From Fuerstiella sp. (GTDB lineage Bacteria; Planctomycetota; Planctomycetia; Planctomycetales; Planctomycetaceae), in the NCBI GenBank assembly GCA_029245955.1, contig JAQWOH010000071.1:40595-104594 (forward strand): a stretch of DNA of 64,000 nt. The letters are read 5' to 3'. Positions 28,658-39,300 of this stretch are shown here, in pieces. How positions within the stretch are numbered: the first letter of the stretch is position 1; each line of letters begins with the position of its first letter. The notes beneath the pieces are model-generated. The model did not search any database and was not told where the DNA came from. It was given only the letters and a program-made list of their open reading frames with translations. A program made the position numbers and the translations under genes.

Positions 28658-29725
28658 TCAGAGTCCCAAATGCTGCTGAGCGTATGCAAGGCTTTCCCGC
28701 ACGTTGGTGTCTTCCCGGGCGACTCGTTGGTCGGGGGATAATTTCGAAACATACTGCAGATTGTGCTTCGTTTGGTCGCGCACGAAGCGAATGTGGCGTG
28801 CAAGCGCACGTGCGGAAAGTTTTGGAAACGTCTTCCAGTATTTTTCAGTGAAGACCGGTACTTTCAGCGGGTCCCGAGTAATCAGTTCGAGGCTGAAGTT
28901 TACATTCGGTTTTTCCCGACGAAGTACCCGGACCATTTGCTTCAGGTCCAGACTTCCCTGCCCGAGCGGAATGTCGGCCAACAGGAAGCCATCCTTGTAC
29001 GGCTGTAACGATTGATCTTTCAGGTGTACTGAGTGCGCCCACGGTGCCAACGCTCGCACTGTTTCAACCGGGTCTTCCAGAAGTGCCACACTGTTGCCTG
29101 TGTCGACACAGGCGCCGACGAATTCGCTGCTGATCTGTTCGAACAACGCCACGCGCTCGTCATTGCGGTGATCCTTGTGGTTCTCAACGGCCAGAGGGAT
29201 TCTGTGCTTTTCAGCGATGGGAGCAGCATTCTCCAGGGCTCTGCGGCCCCGTTTTTCGAAGTTGCGAAACTCTGCGAGGGAGTCATAGTTCTCGTAGCGG
29301 CGACCGGGAATAATCGTCGTCCGTACAGCCACCGCACCGACCTGTACTGCTGTCTTTAGTTGAGCTGTAAAGGTATGGATGTCTTTCCTCTCGAACGGTG
29401 CGTACACAATCGCCTCGATGTACATCCCGGCCTTTTCGACCTTGCTGCGTAACTGCGTTGACGTCTGTGTGTCCAGGCTTCCAAGGGCCAGTTGCATTCC
29501 GCCAGCACGAACCTTCAGGCAGTGATCGAGCAGATTGTTCGGCTTGAAAAGATCGAACGATGGGTCAAGTTTCTTCATCTGATCACGGCGCTGACGACAG
29601 GAATAGGCCACCAGTCCCAGTCGAGAGAGAGGCGGTTGCTCAGCGGCAACGTTTGTCAGAGAAACAGTGGCCACACCCGCACTACATTGCAGAAAACTGC
29701 GGCGAGGCAGCTTCTGATTCGCCAT
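28658..29725 (-). CDS. Tat-exported sugar phosphate isomerase/epimerase-like TIM barrel
   Basis: I choose the start at 29725 because it places the twin-arginine motif PRRSFLQ at residues 7-13 of a 355-residue protein; the frame is open further upstream. The body is an AP-endonuclease-2/xylose-isomerase-like TIM barrel: IPLAVENHKDH supplies the metal-binding Glu and His, VGACVDTGNSV the Asp, HSVHLKDQ the next His, and NFSLELITRDPL the last Glu. Members isomerise or epimerise sugars or inositols. Export by Tat is typical of the many planctomycete paralogues. Substrate is unknown. It is transcribed divergently from the SDR gene. Confidence 0.85.
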   Translation of the reverse strand: MANQKLPRRSFLQCSAGVATVSLTNVAAEQPPLSRLGLVAYSCRQRRDQMKKLDPSFDLFKPNNLLDHCLKVRAGGMQLALGSLDTQTSTQLRSKVEKAGMYIEAIVYAPFERKDIHTFTAQLKTAVQVGAVAVRTTIIPGRRYENYDSLAEFRNFEKRGRRALENAAPIAEKHRIPLAVENHKDHRNDERVALFEQISSEFVGACVDTGNSVALLEDPVETVRALAPWAHSVHLKDQSLQPYKDGFLLADIPLGQGSLDLKQMVRVLRREKPNVNFSLELITRDPLKVPVFTEKYWKTFPKLSARALARHIRFVRDQTKHNLQYVSKLSPDQRVAREDTNVRESLAYAQQHLGL

Positions 29726-30200
29726 ATCCGTTCTCCTGTTCCGCATAGATCCCGTTTGTATTGACGCTGGGTGTTTGCGACAACTTCGACGGCTATTTTT
29801 CATCCCGGGGCCAGGTGGGTCCCGACTTTCACTATGCGCAATTCAGCACCAGCACCAAGAATAATGATACCACTTCGATCAACATACCGGAAAACATCAG
29901 CTGCAGTCCTGTTCAGGGAAGCAGACATATCGGTGCCGATCACCGGATTGGGCGGCCTTTTTGCCCGGAGCCACGGCGTCACAGCTGGATACCGTCTCAC
30001 CACGCGGTCGATTGATTAAGTCTTCCGGATGTGGCTATCATCTTCGAACTCCAGTACCAATGAATAATTCGGTCTGGCTGCCACTGATTTTCGAGTTGCC
30101 GCATTCCAGTAAAAGCGCGTCACCGAATCATCGTGCGGGGCCTGCGGAAGGAGGTGCGGGCGAGCAACGAAGTTTGAAGACAGACCTCCACGTGAATATC
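29726..30200. other. 475-base intergenic region between divergent genes
   Basis: No gene recognised. The plus-strand frame that opens at 29961 extends the SDR protein by 80 residues without any protein-family character, so I treat it as non-coding leader. Promoters for both flanking genes should be here. Confidence 0.45.
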
Positions 30201-31217
30201 ATGCCTCGAAGAATTATTCAGAAAGTTACTGCCTTGACTGACTCTAATCGAATTCTTGTGACCGGTGGTTATGGCTGCATTGGTGTGCAGACTGTCAAGT
30301 GGATACTGGCGAACACCAGTGCAACTGTTGTTGTGGGCAGTCGTGATGTGACTCAACGGCGAACGGACCGCTTCTTTCATGATGACGATACTGCAAGGTT
30401 AAAGTGTGTTTCACTTGATGTCAGGAAACAACGGCAGCTGGAGGAGGTACTGACAGCGAACGAAATTACTCACGTGATCCACCTGGCAGCGTTCCAGACG
30501 CCGGACTGTAACGAGCATCGTGATATGGGACTGCAGATCAACGTAGCAGGAACGCAGAACCTGATCGAGGCGATGAAGGCATGTGGGCCGTTGGTGCAGC
30601 GTTTCGTGTTTGCCAGTTCGATTGCGGTGTACGGACCTCGCAGTTCCTACCCGGGAAATCGTGTTTCAATGCTGGCGGAACCGGCTCCGGTGAATGTTTA
30701 CGGTGCGTGGAAGCTGGCGGGTGAGCACATTTCGCGATTGTTCTGTGACGAGACGAGCATTCCCACGGTCAGTCTTCGTCCGGGGGTGTTGTTTGGGCCA
30801 GGGCGTGACGCAGGCCTGACGTCGACGCCGACCACGGCGATGAAGTATGTGGCTCTGGGGCAACCTTACGAAATACCGTTTTGCAGTCGACAGGATTATC
30901 TGTACGCACCGGATGTCGGTGCTGCTTTTGCGTTGGCCGCCGTGGCGCCGTATGATGGCTACGGCGTGTTTACTCTGCCAAGTCACACGGTCGACACCGC
31001 TGAGATCGTTGCCACGCTGCGGCAGGCTGCGTCAGAAACGGAACTGGGTGAGAATTTCGGAATCACGGCAGGGACGGAGGAAGTTCCATTTATCTGCGAC
31101 CTCGAATACGAACCGTTTCTGCAGGCATTCCCCGATACACCGCACACGCAGTTGGCCGCAGCCATTCAGGAATCTCTGGAAGAATTTAAAATACAGCACG
31201 AACGCGGTTGGCTGTAG
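30201..31217 (+). CDS. Extended SDR (NAD-dependent epimerase/dehydratase family)
   Basis: From ATG 30201 the product is 338 residues, the usual length for an extended short-chain dehydrogenase. The nucleotide-binding glycine motif is VTGGYGCIG near residues 19-27, the HLAAFQTPD segment follows near 95, and the catalytic Tyr/Lys pair appears as VYGAWKLAGE near 166-175, with the Ser in FASSIAVYG. These enzymes act on NDP-sugars or related carbonyl substrates with NAD(P). The catalytic residues are present, so it is probably active, but the substrate is not evident. It is cytoplasmic and stands alone, 220 bases before the HD-domain gene. Confidence 0.85.
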   Translation: MPRRIIQKVTALTDSNRILVTGGYGCIGVQTVKWILANTSATVVVGSRDVTQRRTDRFFHDDDTARLKCVSLDVRKQRQLEEVLTANEITHVIHLAAFQTPDCNEHRDMGLQINVAGTQNLIEAMKACGPLVQRFVFASSIAVYGPRSSYPGNRVSMLAEPAPVNVYGAWKLAGEHISRLFCDETSIPTVSLRPGVLFGPGRDAGLTSTPTTAMKYVALGQPYEIPFCSRQDYLYAPDVGAAFALAAVAPYDGYGVFTLPSHTVDTAEIVATLRQAASETELGENFGITAGTEEVPFICDLEYEPFLQAFPDTPHTQLAAAIQESLEEFKIQHERGWL

Positions 31218-31437
31218 TGATACAGCGTTTCACGCTGACTTGTGGCCGCGCAGAACATTTTTGACAGCAATTTTGTGACTCCCGCGAGCCAGTATTAGTC
31301 TACGACATTAAGTAAACTGTTCTGGATAGGCACATTTCCTTTCACTCCGTTGCACTGGTCGATGAGCTGTCGAAGCTTGCGACACTGCCCGGCACATTGA
31401 TTCCGCAGTGACACATGACACATACGAGTCCTGAACA

Positions 31438-32013
31438 ATGACGCGTGAAGACAATTTAAAGCTGCTGCATAAGTACACAACGTCTGAAAGCCTGATTCGG
31501 CACATGCTGTCTGTTGAGGTCGCCGTTGTTGCTTATGCGAAGAAGTTTGGAGAAGACGAGGACCTGTGGGCCACAGTCGGCCTGCTGCACGACTTCGATT
31601 ACGAACGCTGGCCGAATCCCCCGGATCACCCGCTGAAGGGGGCTGAGATTCTGCGTGGTCGAGGATATTCCGAGCAGGTGATCTATGCCATCAAATCGCA
31701 CGCTGACTACCTGTCAGACTGTCCTCGCGTATCTCGTCTGGACAAGGCGCTTTATGCCTGCGATGAACTCTGTGGGTTCATCACCGCCTGCGCTCTGCTG
31801 AGACCGTCTCGACTTGAGGGCATGAAAGCAAAGAGTGTCCGGAAGAAGATGAAGCAGGCCTCATTCGCAGCGGCCGTAAATCGTCAGGATATCGTGACCG
31901 GGGCTGAGGATCTTGGTGTTGAACTGAACGATCACATCGATTTCTGCATCTCGGCCATGCGGACCATTGCTGACGAGCTGGATCTGGGAGCTGAGGCTTG
32001 CTCAATAGACTGA
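31438..32013 (+). CDS. HD-domain hydrolase
   Basis: The 191-residue product has the HD metal site: H22 in RHMLSVEV, H51-D52 in GLLHDFDYE, H64 in DHPLKGAEIL and H88 in IKSHADY, with a downstream Asp in LYACDELCGF. Small stand-alone HD proteins of this type (often annotated HDIG or YfbR-like) hydrolyse phosphate from nucleotides or other small molecules. No signal peptide. Its 3' end adjoins the truncated transposase remnant, but its own frame is complete. Confidence 0.85.
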   Translation: MTREDNLKLLHKYTTSESLIRHMLSVEVAVVAYAKKFGEDEDLWATVGLLHDFDYERWPNPPDHPLKGAEILRGRGYSEQVIYAIKSHADYLSDCPRVSRLDKALYACDELCGFITACALLRPSRLEGMKAKSVRKKMKQASFAAAVNRQDIVTGAEDLGVELNDHIDFCISAMRTIADELDLGAEACSID

Positions 32014-32044
32014 ACGAGCTTGTCTTGTGGAAATTTGTATACGG

Positions 32045-32610
32045 GACCGATCCGTTCGCATTGATGGCCGATAGCATTGTCCAGGTTTTCCAGTGCCCGC
32101 CGGGTATGTCGTTAACAACTCGCTGACCCCGCAAGGCTCTTCCGTACAATCGAGTCATTTTTGTATGAGCACCTGCTTCATCAACAAACCAGAAGTGGTT
32201 GACACCAACGCGTCTTGTTCTCTGTCTCCAGTTCTGCCGTTGACGTTGAACATCGTCGCTTTTCCGTTCAGTCGCTATCAGACTCTTTTTTTGCGAGTGA
32301 TTTGTTCCTTCTGAAGAACTCGAAAGACCGTCGTGATACTTGCACTCGTCCGACAGTACCGACGAAGTTCATCAGGAGTCGCGTCGGACTTTTGTCCTGA
32401 CCGCTCTTTGGTCTTCTCCCTCTGTCGCGGGGTTACCTTTGGCACTGGCCCACCATCGTGCGGACGCGGAGCAATGTTCCCGGTCTCTTCCCGCAGTTTT
32501 ATAAAATCGTACATCCATCGTCGTGAAACTCTAAAGCGTCTGGCAATTGCGGAGATCGTTTCCGTGCGCTGATCCAGTGCCGCCGCAACGCGTTCACGCT
32601 GGCTGGGGTA
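32045..32610 (-). mobile_element. IS630-family transposase remnant
   Basis: The minus strand encodes the N-terminal half of an IS630-type transposase: a helix-turn-helix segment TISAIARRFRVSRRWMYDF, a second one ending TVFRVLQKEQITRKK, then, after a one-base frame change at an A7 run (about 32286-32292), KSLIATERKSDDVQRQRQNW, the first catalytic Asp in HFWFVDEAGAHT and GHWKTWTMLSAI. Similarity stops there, so the rest of the DDE domain and one end of the element are missing. The 5' end is joined in frame to a DUF4956-like gene at a TA dinucleotide, the known target of IS630 elements. The element is dead. Confidence 0.75.
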
Positions 32611-32715
32611 AATCGCGAACTTAACTATGATGGCCAGGAAGAAGACGTTGATTGCGAAACGAATCAGCAATTTGAAAACATCGTCGTCAAACAGCGGGAC
32701 CTTAAGTAACTCCAT
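32278..32715 (-). pseudogene. Chimera: DUF4956-like N-terminus fused to IS630 OrfA
   Basis: The open frame from ATG 32715 encodes 145 residues. The first 35 or so (MELLKVPLFDDDVFKLLIRF and a hydrophobic helix ending VKFAIYP) look like the start of a DUF4956 inner-membrane protein. Immediately after, SQRERVAAAL begins the IS630 transposase N-terminus and the frame runs to a stop at 32278. The remainder of the DUF4956 protein is not found downstream, so insertion was followed by deletion. It sits just downstream of a CotH gene on the same strand, the usual neighbour of DUF4956 genes. The DUF4956 call rests on a short segment and is moderate. Confidence 0.6.
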
Positions 32716-32902
32716 CGGTGGAATTCTCTCTGTAAATTGATCAGGCCAATACTGCGGCGTGCAGCTCGTATTGGTGTGAGCCATCACATACACGACACAG
32801 TGGCATACAACTGTTCATCCGATTAATGACAGAACACCTCAATGGCAGCCGCATGCTGACAGCCGGCCGACTCTGAAATCCCCGCAAAACGTTTACAGCA
32901 TT

Positions 32903-35044
32903 CTACTCAGTCGGCGGGACTGCTTCGACTTCGTCCGATTTTCCGCCCGTCAGTCTTAATGCTTCGTTTATCAATTCATCCGCTTCATCGGTTTTTCCGT
33001 GTCGCAGCAGCGGCGGCACTTTATGCAGTACCCGTTGGATGGGCGCTACGTCCTTTCCGTCTCTTTGCATGCGGCCGGCTCGCTGTTCGATTTGTCGGAT
33101 CTTCGCGGCCAGTCGCGGTGGCAGACCTCCGTTCCCGCCACCGGATGCACGGTGCGCAATCTCTGGTCTCGGTCCTGGAGTTTCCAGCTGTTTCAGGGCA
33201 CTGGCATACCGTTTACGCATAAAGGTTCTGATTGATTCGACAATTCCATCGTAGCCACGATCGCCAGGGACGGTGGCACGCTGATGTGGGAAGGGGTCTG
33301 ATCGCAGGTCCTCTTTGATCAGCTCGTAGTTTGTGTCCAGGATCCCGCAGATGTGTTCCGGCTCGAAATATTCTTCCAGAATGGTTTGAGCCAACTTTCG
33401 ATATCTGTTCAATAGTATGGGGTCCGCAATAATGCGCTGCATCAGCGGATTCGGCCCGCCGTGAGGAGCCAGCGGCCAGGCGGCGTTCCAGTTGGCCAGT
33501 ACATGAATCCGTCCAAATGCGGTTTCGCAGAATCCAACGTCCAGGTCCCACGGCAGGTATCGCCAGCGACTGCTTTGCGAATCGTGGTAGAGGTAGTAAT
33601 TGTGTGGCCCTCCCCCCGTCAGTTGATCGAAGGCACCGGAAAACAACATAACCGCGGATACGCGTAGAAAGTCGTTGAGTTCCATTCTGTTCTCCAGCAC
33701 CGCCGCAAACTCACTGTCCTGTGTCTGGTTGATCACCCGGATGAAGTCAACCAGTTGAGCACGGCTTTTCTTTGCCGATTTGGACTTCGCCTCGAGTGCC
33801 TTTTTATATACGGATGGGTCGTCGCTCACGAACTGAAGATTCGCACCGGGGCCGCCGATATCGGCCTTGAACAATGCGCCGTCGGGGTCGGGCAGATACT
33901 GTTCGACGAATGTTTCATCGATTCGTTCGACATTAGCGTAAACTCCCTGGTATTTTTCGTTCAGGAAAATTCTGGCATAGTTGCATCGATGCGTTGGCAG
34001 TCCCAGATCTCGAAGGATCTCAGTAATGATTGGCTCGCTGAACAGGCTGCCGAACTGAATGCCGTTGTCAAACGAGACTCGCCGCAGTCCAAAAAACCTG
34101 GCGTCCTTCTCGTATTCACAGAATTTGATCAGGAAGCTGCGTTTGTGATGTTGATTTGGATCTGCTGAGCTGTTGCCTTTGAACCGGACGGCCACCTTTT
34201 CAATGATTACATCTCGCCACTGAAAGGACGCCGGCACATAAATCTGTTCGGGAAGAGCCGCCATCAGACGCTGCATATCTTCCGGAGCAATCTTCAGTTG
34301 AATGGTCTGCACCTCATCTGTTCGGTAGAAGGTACTCTGAGCCTCAGTTTCATTCAGCCCATCTGCGGTTAGTGTCGAGTCGATCGGTCGTGCCTGAGTC
34401 CGCTCAGGCTGCATCGCATTAACTTTCTTCAGGTTCAGTGTTTCCATGACTCGGTCCAGCAGTGCATTGGCCTGCCGCACCCGACCGCTCTGCATCAGCA
34501 GCGGAAACTGCTGCATCAGATCAACTGCGTCAGGGGGAGCCTGGCCGCCTTCTGCGCGAGACTGCAGTTCTGCTTCAATACTCCCGAGTTTTGCCTTCAG
34601 ACTTTGTTCCAGATCTTTGGTGGAGATCGCCCTTTCCCCGAGTCTCATGGCTGCCTGGCGTTGTGCCACAGTCATTTCATTTCGCACCTGAATCATGAAT
34701 TGCAGATGCCGGAGCTTCTGTTCGTTTTCGATTGTCAGGAACTGATCGAGTTGTGTGACAGCGCTGCGTTCATCCACATTGTCCGCCAACAACGATTTTA
34801 CCAGGCGTCCCATGGCCAGTTGGGCTCGTTGCTGCAGCGCCTGCATTTCAGGGCCCTGGGCTGCAATGCGACTCCGGATCTGTTTAACCTGTTTTTCTGA
34901 CAGACCGATATCAGCCGCATGTCGGATGAGTCGCTCAGGGCTGGTCAGCAGGCTCTGGAACGGGTCGCCGGACTGCTGCGGCTGGGCCAACGCGACGGAA
35001 CTGCTGGTCGTTACCAGAACAATGCATAGCCATGATAAGTTCAT
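32903..35044 (-). CDS. CotH kinase family exported protein
   Basis: Start chosen at ATG 35044: AGGAG lies 11 bases upstream, while the in-frame ATG at 35053 would leave only 2 bases of spacing. The 713-residue product has a signal peptide (MNLSWLCIVLVTTSSSVALA), a helical region of about 200 residues resembling Spy/CpxP-type periplasmic proteins (KQVKQIRSRIAAQGPEMQALQ), and then a CotH kinase-like domain with KRSFLIKFCEYEKDARFFG, LFSEPIITEILRDLGLPTHR, LNEKYQGVYANVERID and YLPWDLDVGF. CotH proteins are atypical, secreted or spore-coat kinases. In bacteria CotH genes often lie with DUF4956 and VTC-type polyphosphate polymerase genes; here only a broken DUF4956 piece remains. Confidence 0.88.
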   Translation of the reverse strand: MNLSWLCIVLVTTSSSVALAQPQQSGDPFQSLLTSPERLIRHAADIGLSEKQVKQIRSRIAAQGPEMQALQQRAQLAMGRLVKSLLADNVDERSAVTQLDQFLTIENEQKLRHLQFMIQVRNEMTVAQRQAAMRLGERAISTKDLEQSLKAKLGSIEAELQSRAEGGQAPPDAVDLMQQFPLLMQSGRVRQANALLDRVMETLNLKKVNAMQPERTQARPIDSTLTADGLNETEAQSTFYRTDEVQTIQLKIAPEDMQRLMAALPEQIYVPASFQWRDVIIEKVAVRFKGNSSADPNQHHKRSFLIKFCEYEKDARFFGLRRVSFDNGIQFGSLFSEPIITEILRDLGLPTHRCNYARIFLNEKYQGVYANVERIDETFVEQYLPDPDGALFKADIGGPGANLQFVSDDPSVYKKALEAKSKSAKKSRAQLVDFIRVINQTQDSEFAAVLENRMELNDFLRVSAVMLFSGAFDQLTGGGPHNYYLYHDSQSSRWRYLPWDLDVGFCETAFGRIHVLANWNAAWPLAPHGGPNPLMQRIIADPILLNRYRKLAQTILEEYFEPEHICGILDTNYELIKEDLRSDPFPHQRATVPGDRGYDGIVESIRTFMRKRYASALKQLETPGPRPEIAHRASGGGNGGLPPRLAAKIRQIEQRAGRMQRDGKDVAPIQRVLHKVPPLLRHGKTDEADELINEALRLTGGKSDEVEAVPPTE

Positions 35045-35269
35045 TCTCGTCATTGCTCCTGAAGAAAACATATTGAGATGCGATGCCGAAAGCGGTTCCT
35101 TCGGACTGGACCCGGTTGTCGCGCGGACACCACCTGGCAGGTTCCCTCACACCAGCACTGTATCGGAAACCGCTCTCATGATACTACCTGGCTGATCACA
35201 GCCCATTATGATCATACCTGACGACGGTATCGGCCGGTTGCTCAGCATAATCAGTGTCAGTAGCGGTGA
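35045..35269. other. Spacer upstream of CotH gene
   Basis: About 225 bases with the expected CotH promoter; no gene recognised. Confidence 0.4.
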
Positions 35270-36227
35270 TCAGTCCGCCTGAAATGACGATGTCGTTACT
35301 TGATGCCGTGCATTGTATATGGTGAATTCGTGTTCAATCTGCTTCAGGTTGGCGATGCTGTGGCCTTTGAAATATCCGGCTTCCTGGAGTGGCAACATGC
35401 CCCGAGAGATGCCTGCGACGACCCGGTGGTCGGCATCCGTCACAGACAGAATCCGTCGAATGTAGACAGTGGCCGGTGATTCATGGTCGAGGCCTTCCAT
35501 GATTCCGTCGACAAATACGACCGCGTCGAGCGGATCAGGGACAACATCAATAATCAGCAGATCGGCTTGGAAAGCTTCGCTGAGCGGGTGGATTCCCGCC
35601 ATGGACCAGGCCGCCGTTGAGCGGCAATTGAAAGGAATCGTGCATTGGGCCGGCTCTGCAGGTTTCGCATTGGCACCGGGTACATGTTTTCTTGATTCGG
35701 GTGAGACCAGGTGTGACAACGAGATCCGATTCTGCGATGGTGCCGGCGCATTTTTCGATTTCCACATCAGGACCCTGCTGTGTGGCAGTCTGAAGGATCC
35801 ACCGCAAGGTGTGATCAATCATTACGGCACTCGTCCGTTAGAGACGCTGCAGATCAAAAAGACGAGCATCGGCGGCCTGATTTGCAACGTCACGTGGGGT
35901 AATCCTCAGTGCGTTCCGATGCCGGATGGTCACCTGAGTCAGCAGTTGTCGGAGTCTGGTATGCCAGTGAGTTTTCACGCGACCAACGGCCACCGGAATG
36001 GAGGCGAGTGAGCGGAGAACGTCAACTGGCCTTTTCACGAATCCAACCTGCGCATGCGAGCTGTTGCGGGAAAGATCTGGATTGTCAGTGCGGACAATTG
36101 AGTTCCTACTAACATTCCCTGTTCTGCGCCGTCGGGAGTATTGCAGCCGAACGGGCAACAGGCTGGTATAGCGTCCCGACAGGCAGAATATGTCGTCGTT
36201 CACGCCATTCGACTGGACTGAATGCAA
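35270..36227 (-). pseudogene. Possible decayed DUF362-like gene
   Basis: The minus strand holds protein-like pieces in two frames. An upstream piece (35838-36227) contains VAVGRVKTHWHTRL, which recalls the K-T-H segment of DUF362 proteins; the downstream piece (35270-35818) contains FQADLLIIDVVPDP, VFVDGIMEGLDHESPATVY and a following D-A/H-R-V-V-A-G-I stretch, similar in spacing to the late D-G-x-MEG / D-x-VAVDA part of that family. Stops and frame changes separate them, so no intact protein is made. The match is by eye and weak; the plus-strand frame 35469-36011 is the main alternative and has no recognised family. Confidence 0.3.
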
Positions 36228-36319
36228 GTCTCCTGAGCTACGCCACTGTCGTCGCCACCGGCTCCCATTTCAGTCCTTTTTCTTGACGAACAATGGTCAG
36301 CATATCATCAGTGAGCGAT

Positions 36320-39300
36320 TTACGGGCGACGAATCAGCCTCTGCAATGGCAGAGGTCGCACAGGCTGCTGCTGAGTGGTCTTTGATGCGGTGTTTTCCGT
36401 TTGCCATTGCCTTCGGGTCGCCGCACGATCTCTGGCCGCCGCAACACGAGCGGAATACTCGTCTCCCGCTTTCTGCCGCTCTGCCTGCAATTCCAGGGCT
36501 CTGGCGGTGAACTCTTCATTACCCCGGGAAACGACGATGGCGGCGGCCACCAGTTCTTCGTCCATCGACAGTTCGATCAGCTCTTCCAGCAGCACTGCTG
36601 CCGCGGGCTGCCCTTCCACTGTCGAAGTATCCCTCAAAAAATCGCCGTATCGGAGATGCGACAGTTGTTTTTTTCTATGCATACGTGACTGTAACCGAAA
36701 CGCCCGTTCAGAAATGCCTGCCAGACGCAGCACGTCAATTGCCAGCAGCTGGTGTTTTTCGGCCGCTGCGATCATCTTGTCTGTTACGAAAGACAGCGTG
36801 TTGGTGGCATCGTCTTTGTGCCCGCGTTGAATTTGCCTGAACGCGACGGTCAGCAGCGATTCCACGACAATTTCTGTTTGTAATTCTTCAGCAGCCCCCC
36901 GGATGACCGTGGCTGCATGCTGCAGCCACGTGTCGTAATCAACGTAAGCGTCTGCCTTTTCCGGAAAGATTTCGAGCAGGTCATTTCGCGTTACCAACAG
37001 CATGTTGCGATTGTTGGCTGATGAAGAAGTGTAGTAGCTGTATGTACTGGAAGACAGCTGTATCGGCTGGCCGTGCTGTCTCAGTGCCAGCCGAAGATGC
37101 TTCTCTGCGATGCCGTAGTGACCAGCTTGTGCGAAGACAGGGACGGTCTGAATCGTCATCTGAAGTTCTTCTCTGGTATTTGCCGACAGATGTTCGTCGA
37201 CAAGTTGCTGAGAACGCCGTGCTGCTTCTGCCGAAGTGAGCAGTTCGCGACGCAGTTGCAGAATTCCGGTGGATTCTGATGGTCCCTGTTTGGACAGCTG
37301 ATACATGGACTCGGCAAGAGCCATCAGTTCTTCGCCTTTGAAGTTCAGACGGGCCTGTGTAAACAGTGACTCCAGCGATGCTGATCCAGTTGTTGTCAAC
37401 AGTGCGCAGTGTCGGTAAAGAGCCGAAGCTCGATCGTTCTGTCCCACTTCGGCGCACAAGTGTGCCAGTTGGCTGGCGCGCGCAGCATTCGTCAGATCCA
37501 GACGATCCAGCAACACGTCAACAACAGCTTTGTTTTTGTCGTTGATGCGGCCGGGATCTTCTTCCAGCATTTCAAACAGGTGCACAAGAACCTCGTCGCT
37601 GATGTGTCCGGCATGGACCTTTTCGACAAGGGATGCAAACACTTTTTCATCGCCCTGTTCGTTGCGATCGGCCCGTAACAGGCCGAGTGATATGTCACGT
37701 ACGTTGGCGACCGTTGTGCCGGACTCAGCCCTCATGATGCGCCGCATTTCACGGACGGCAAACGGTCTCTCGGCCAGCACCGCCCATGCATTAACCGGCC
37801 TGTTTCCCCGCTGTCGGATTTGTGGTGTGAAGCTTCCCAGGCCCCCGCGTGTGATCAGACGAGCTTTTGCTGCGGCAGAGCGTTTCTCTTCCGCGGCTTT
37901 GTCCGGCGGGGGACTGACTGGCCAGATGAGACCGTTGAGGCGTTTTGGGCTGTTGTATCGATACGGACTTGCGACAGCCGGAGGAAATGTTCGCCAGAGT
38001 TTTCTAAGCGTTGCTGCAGCGGCCGTCAGATCTTCTTTATCGATGGCGGATTTAACCCCCGACATCGTTGTCGCATAATTCTTCTTCTTTGGCTTACTGG
38101 CCTGCTCTTTCTGCACGTCTGTCTTCTGAGTCACCGCAGCACCTGGCACTTTAGGATTACCGTCAGATGTTTTTTTTTCGGCACGGGCCTTTTGTTCCTG
38201 TGCGAATCGCTGTTGGTCCTGATCATCAGCCGTTTTCAGGTATGTCAACGCCTTTGACGGGTGGTTGACTGAAGACCAGAGCTGCGAGAGTTTTCTTCTC
38301 AACGACACCGCTTTCTGCTTCGCTGCTCGTGTCTGTGTTTCGGTCGCTTTTGAGTCGGGATCGGAGTGAATCGGCTGTGTCGCTTGCCGAAGTTGCTGTT
38401 CCACCATTTCGATCACCGCTGATGTGCGTTTCAGATTCAGTTCCCAGCGTTCGTAGGCGGTCGCATATTTGGTTTGCCCCGGATGATCTTTGATCGCCTG
38501 CTGATAGGTGGTGCGCAACAGTTCTTCATCTTCCGCCTGTTTAGTTAATGCCAGTCGCTGATCTGTTTGTGCCGTTGTCGGTTTGGCGTCCTTGATTCTT
38601 GAGTCGATCAGTTCGATAAATCGTTCCGTCGCCGCCGGTACCAGCTCTCGATACGCCCAGTCCCGTGAGTAACGCAGATAGTAGTCGGTGATGTTTTCAG
38701 TGGGATCGTACGAGGGAAGAACGATGTCCAGTGCGGCATTCGTGTCTCCCGACTGGTGCAAAACCACCGCTTTGATGAACTCGGCCATGCGCGGAATCGT
38801 CTGCTCTCGCTTTCGGACTTTATCTGTCATTAACAGGTCGAGAGTCCGGACCGCCAGCTCCGCGTTGTCGGCACATTTCAGGGCCGGGCCGTTCCTGGGA
38901 AGGTAGTAGGTGCAGTAACGCAGGTAGTTGTCCTGCAGCGCCGGGTCTATTCCGCTTTCTATTGACTCCAGCAGAACTTCTGTTGTTGCCTGGTCGATCG
39001 GTTCTTCACTGGTGAAGGGAATGCGCACCAGTTCTCGTGGACGATACTTGGGGACCATCGCATCAAGCGTTTCCGCCAGGGCTTCGGCCCGAATCGATGC
39101 CGGAAAGACATCCATCGCCAGAGAAAACGGAAAGGAGTAACTAATTTGAAGATCACTGTCCTGAATCAATTCCATGATCTTATCGTCGTCCGGAACGTCC
39201 TTGCCCAGGTGGCCCGACATCTGTGACACAAGCCACAGGTAGTCCGCCAGATGCTGTTTGTCTGCTTTGTACAGATTGGCAGCGTATCGAACCAAGTCGC

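Noticed and set aside
35469..36011. 180-residue plus-strand open frame over the DUF362-like stretch
   Set aside because: No recognised family, and the minus strand gives better protein-like pieces; left as unresolved rather than called a gene.
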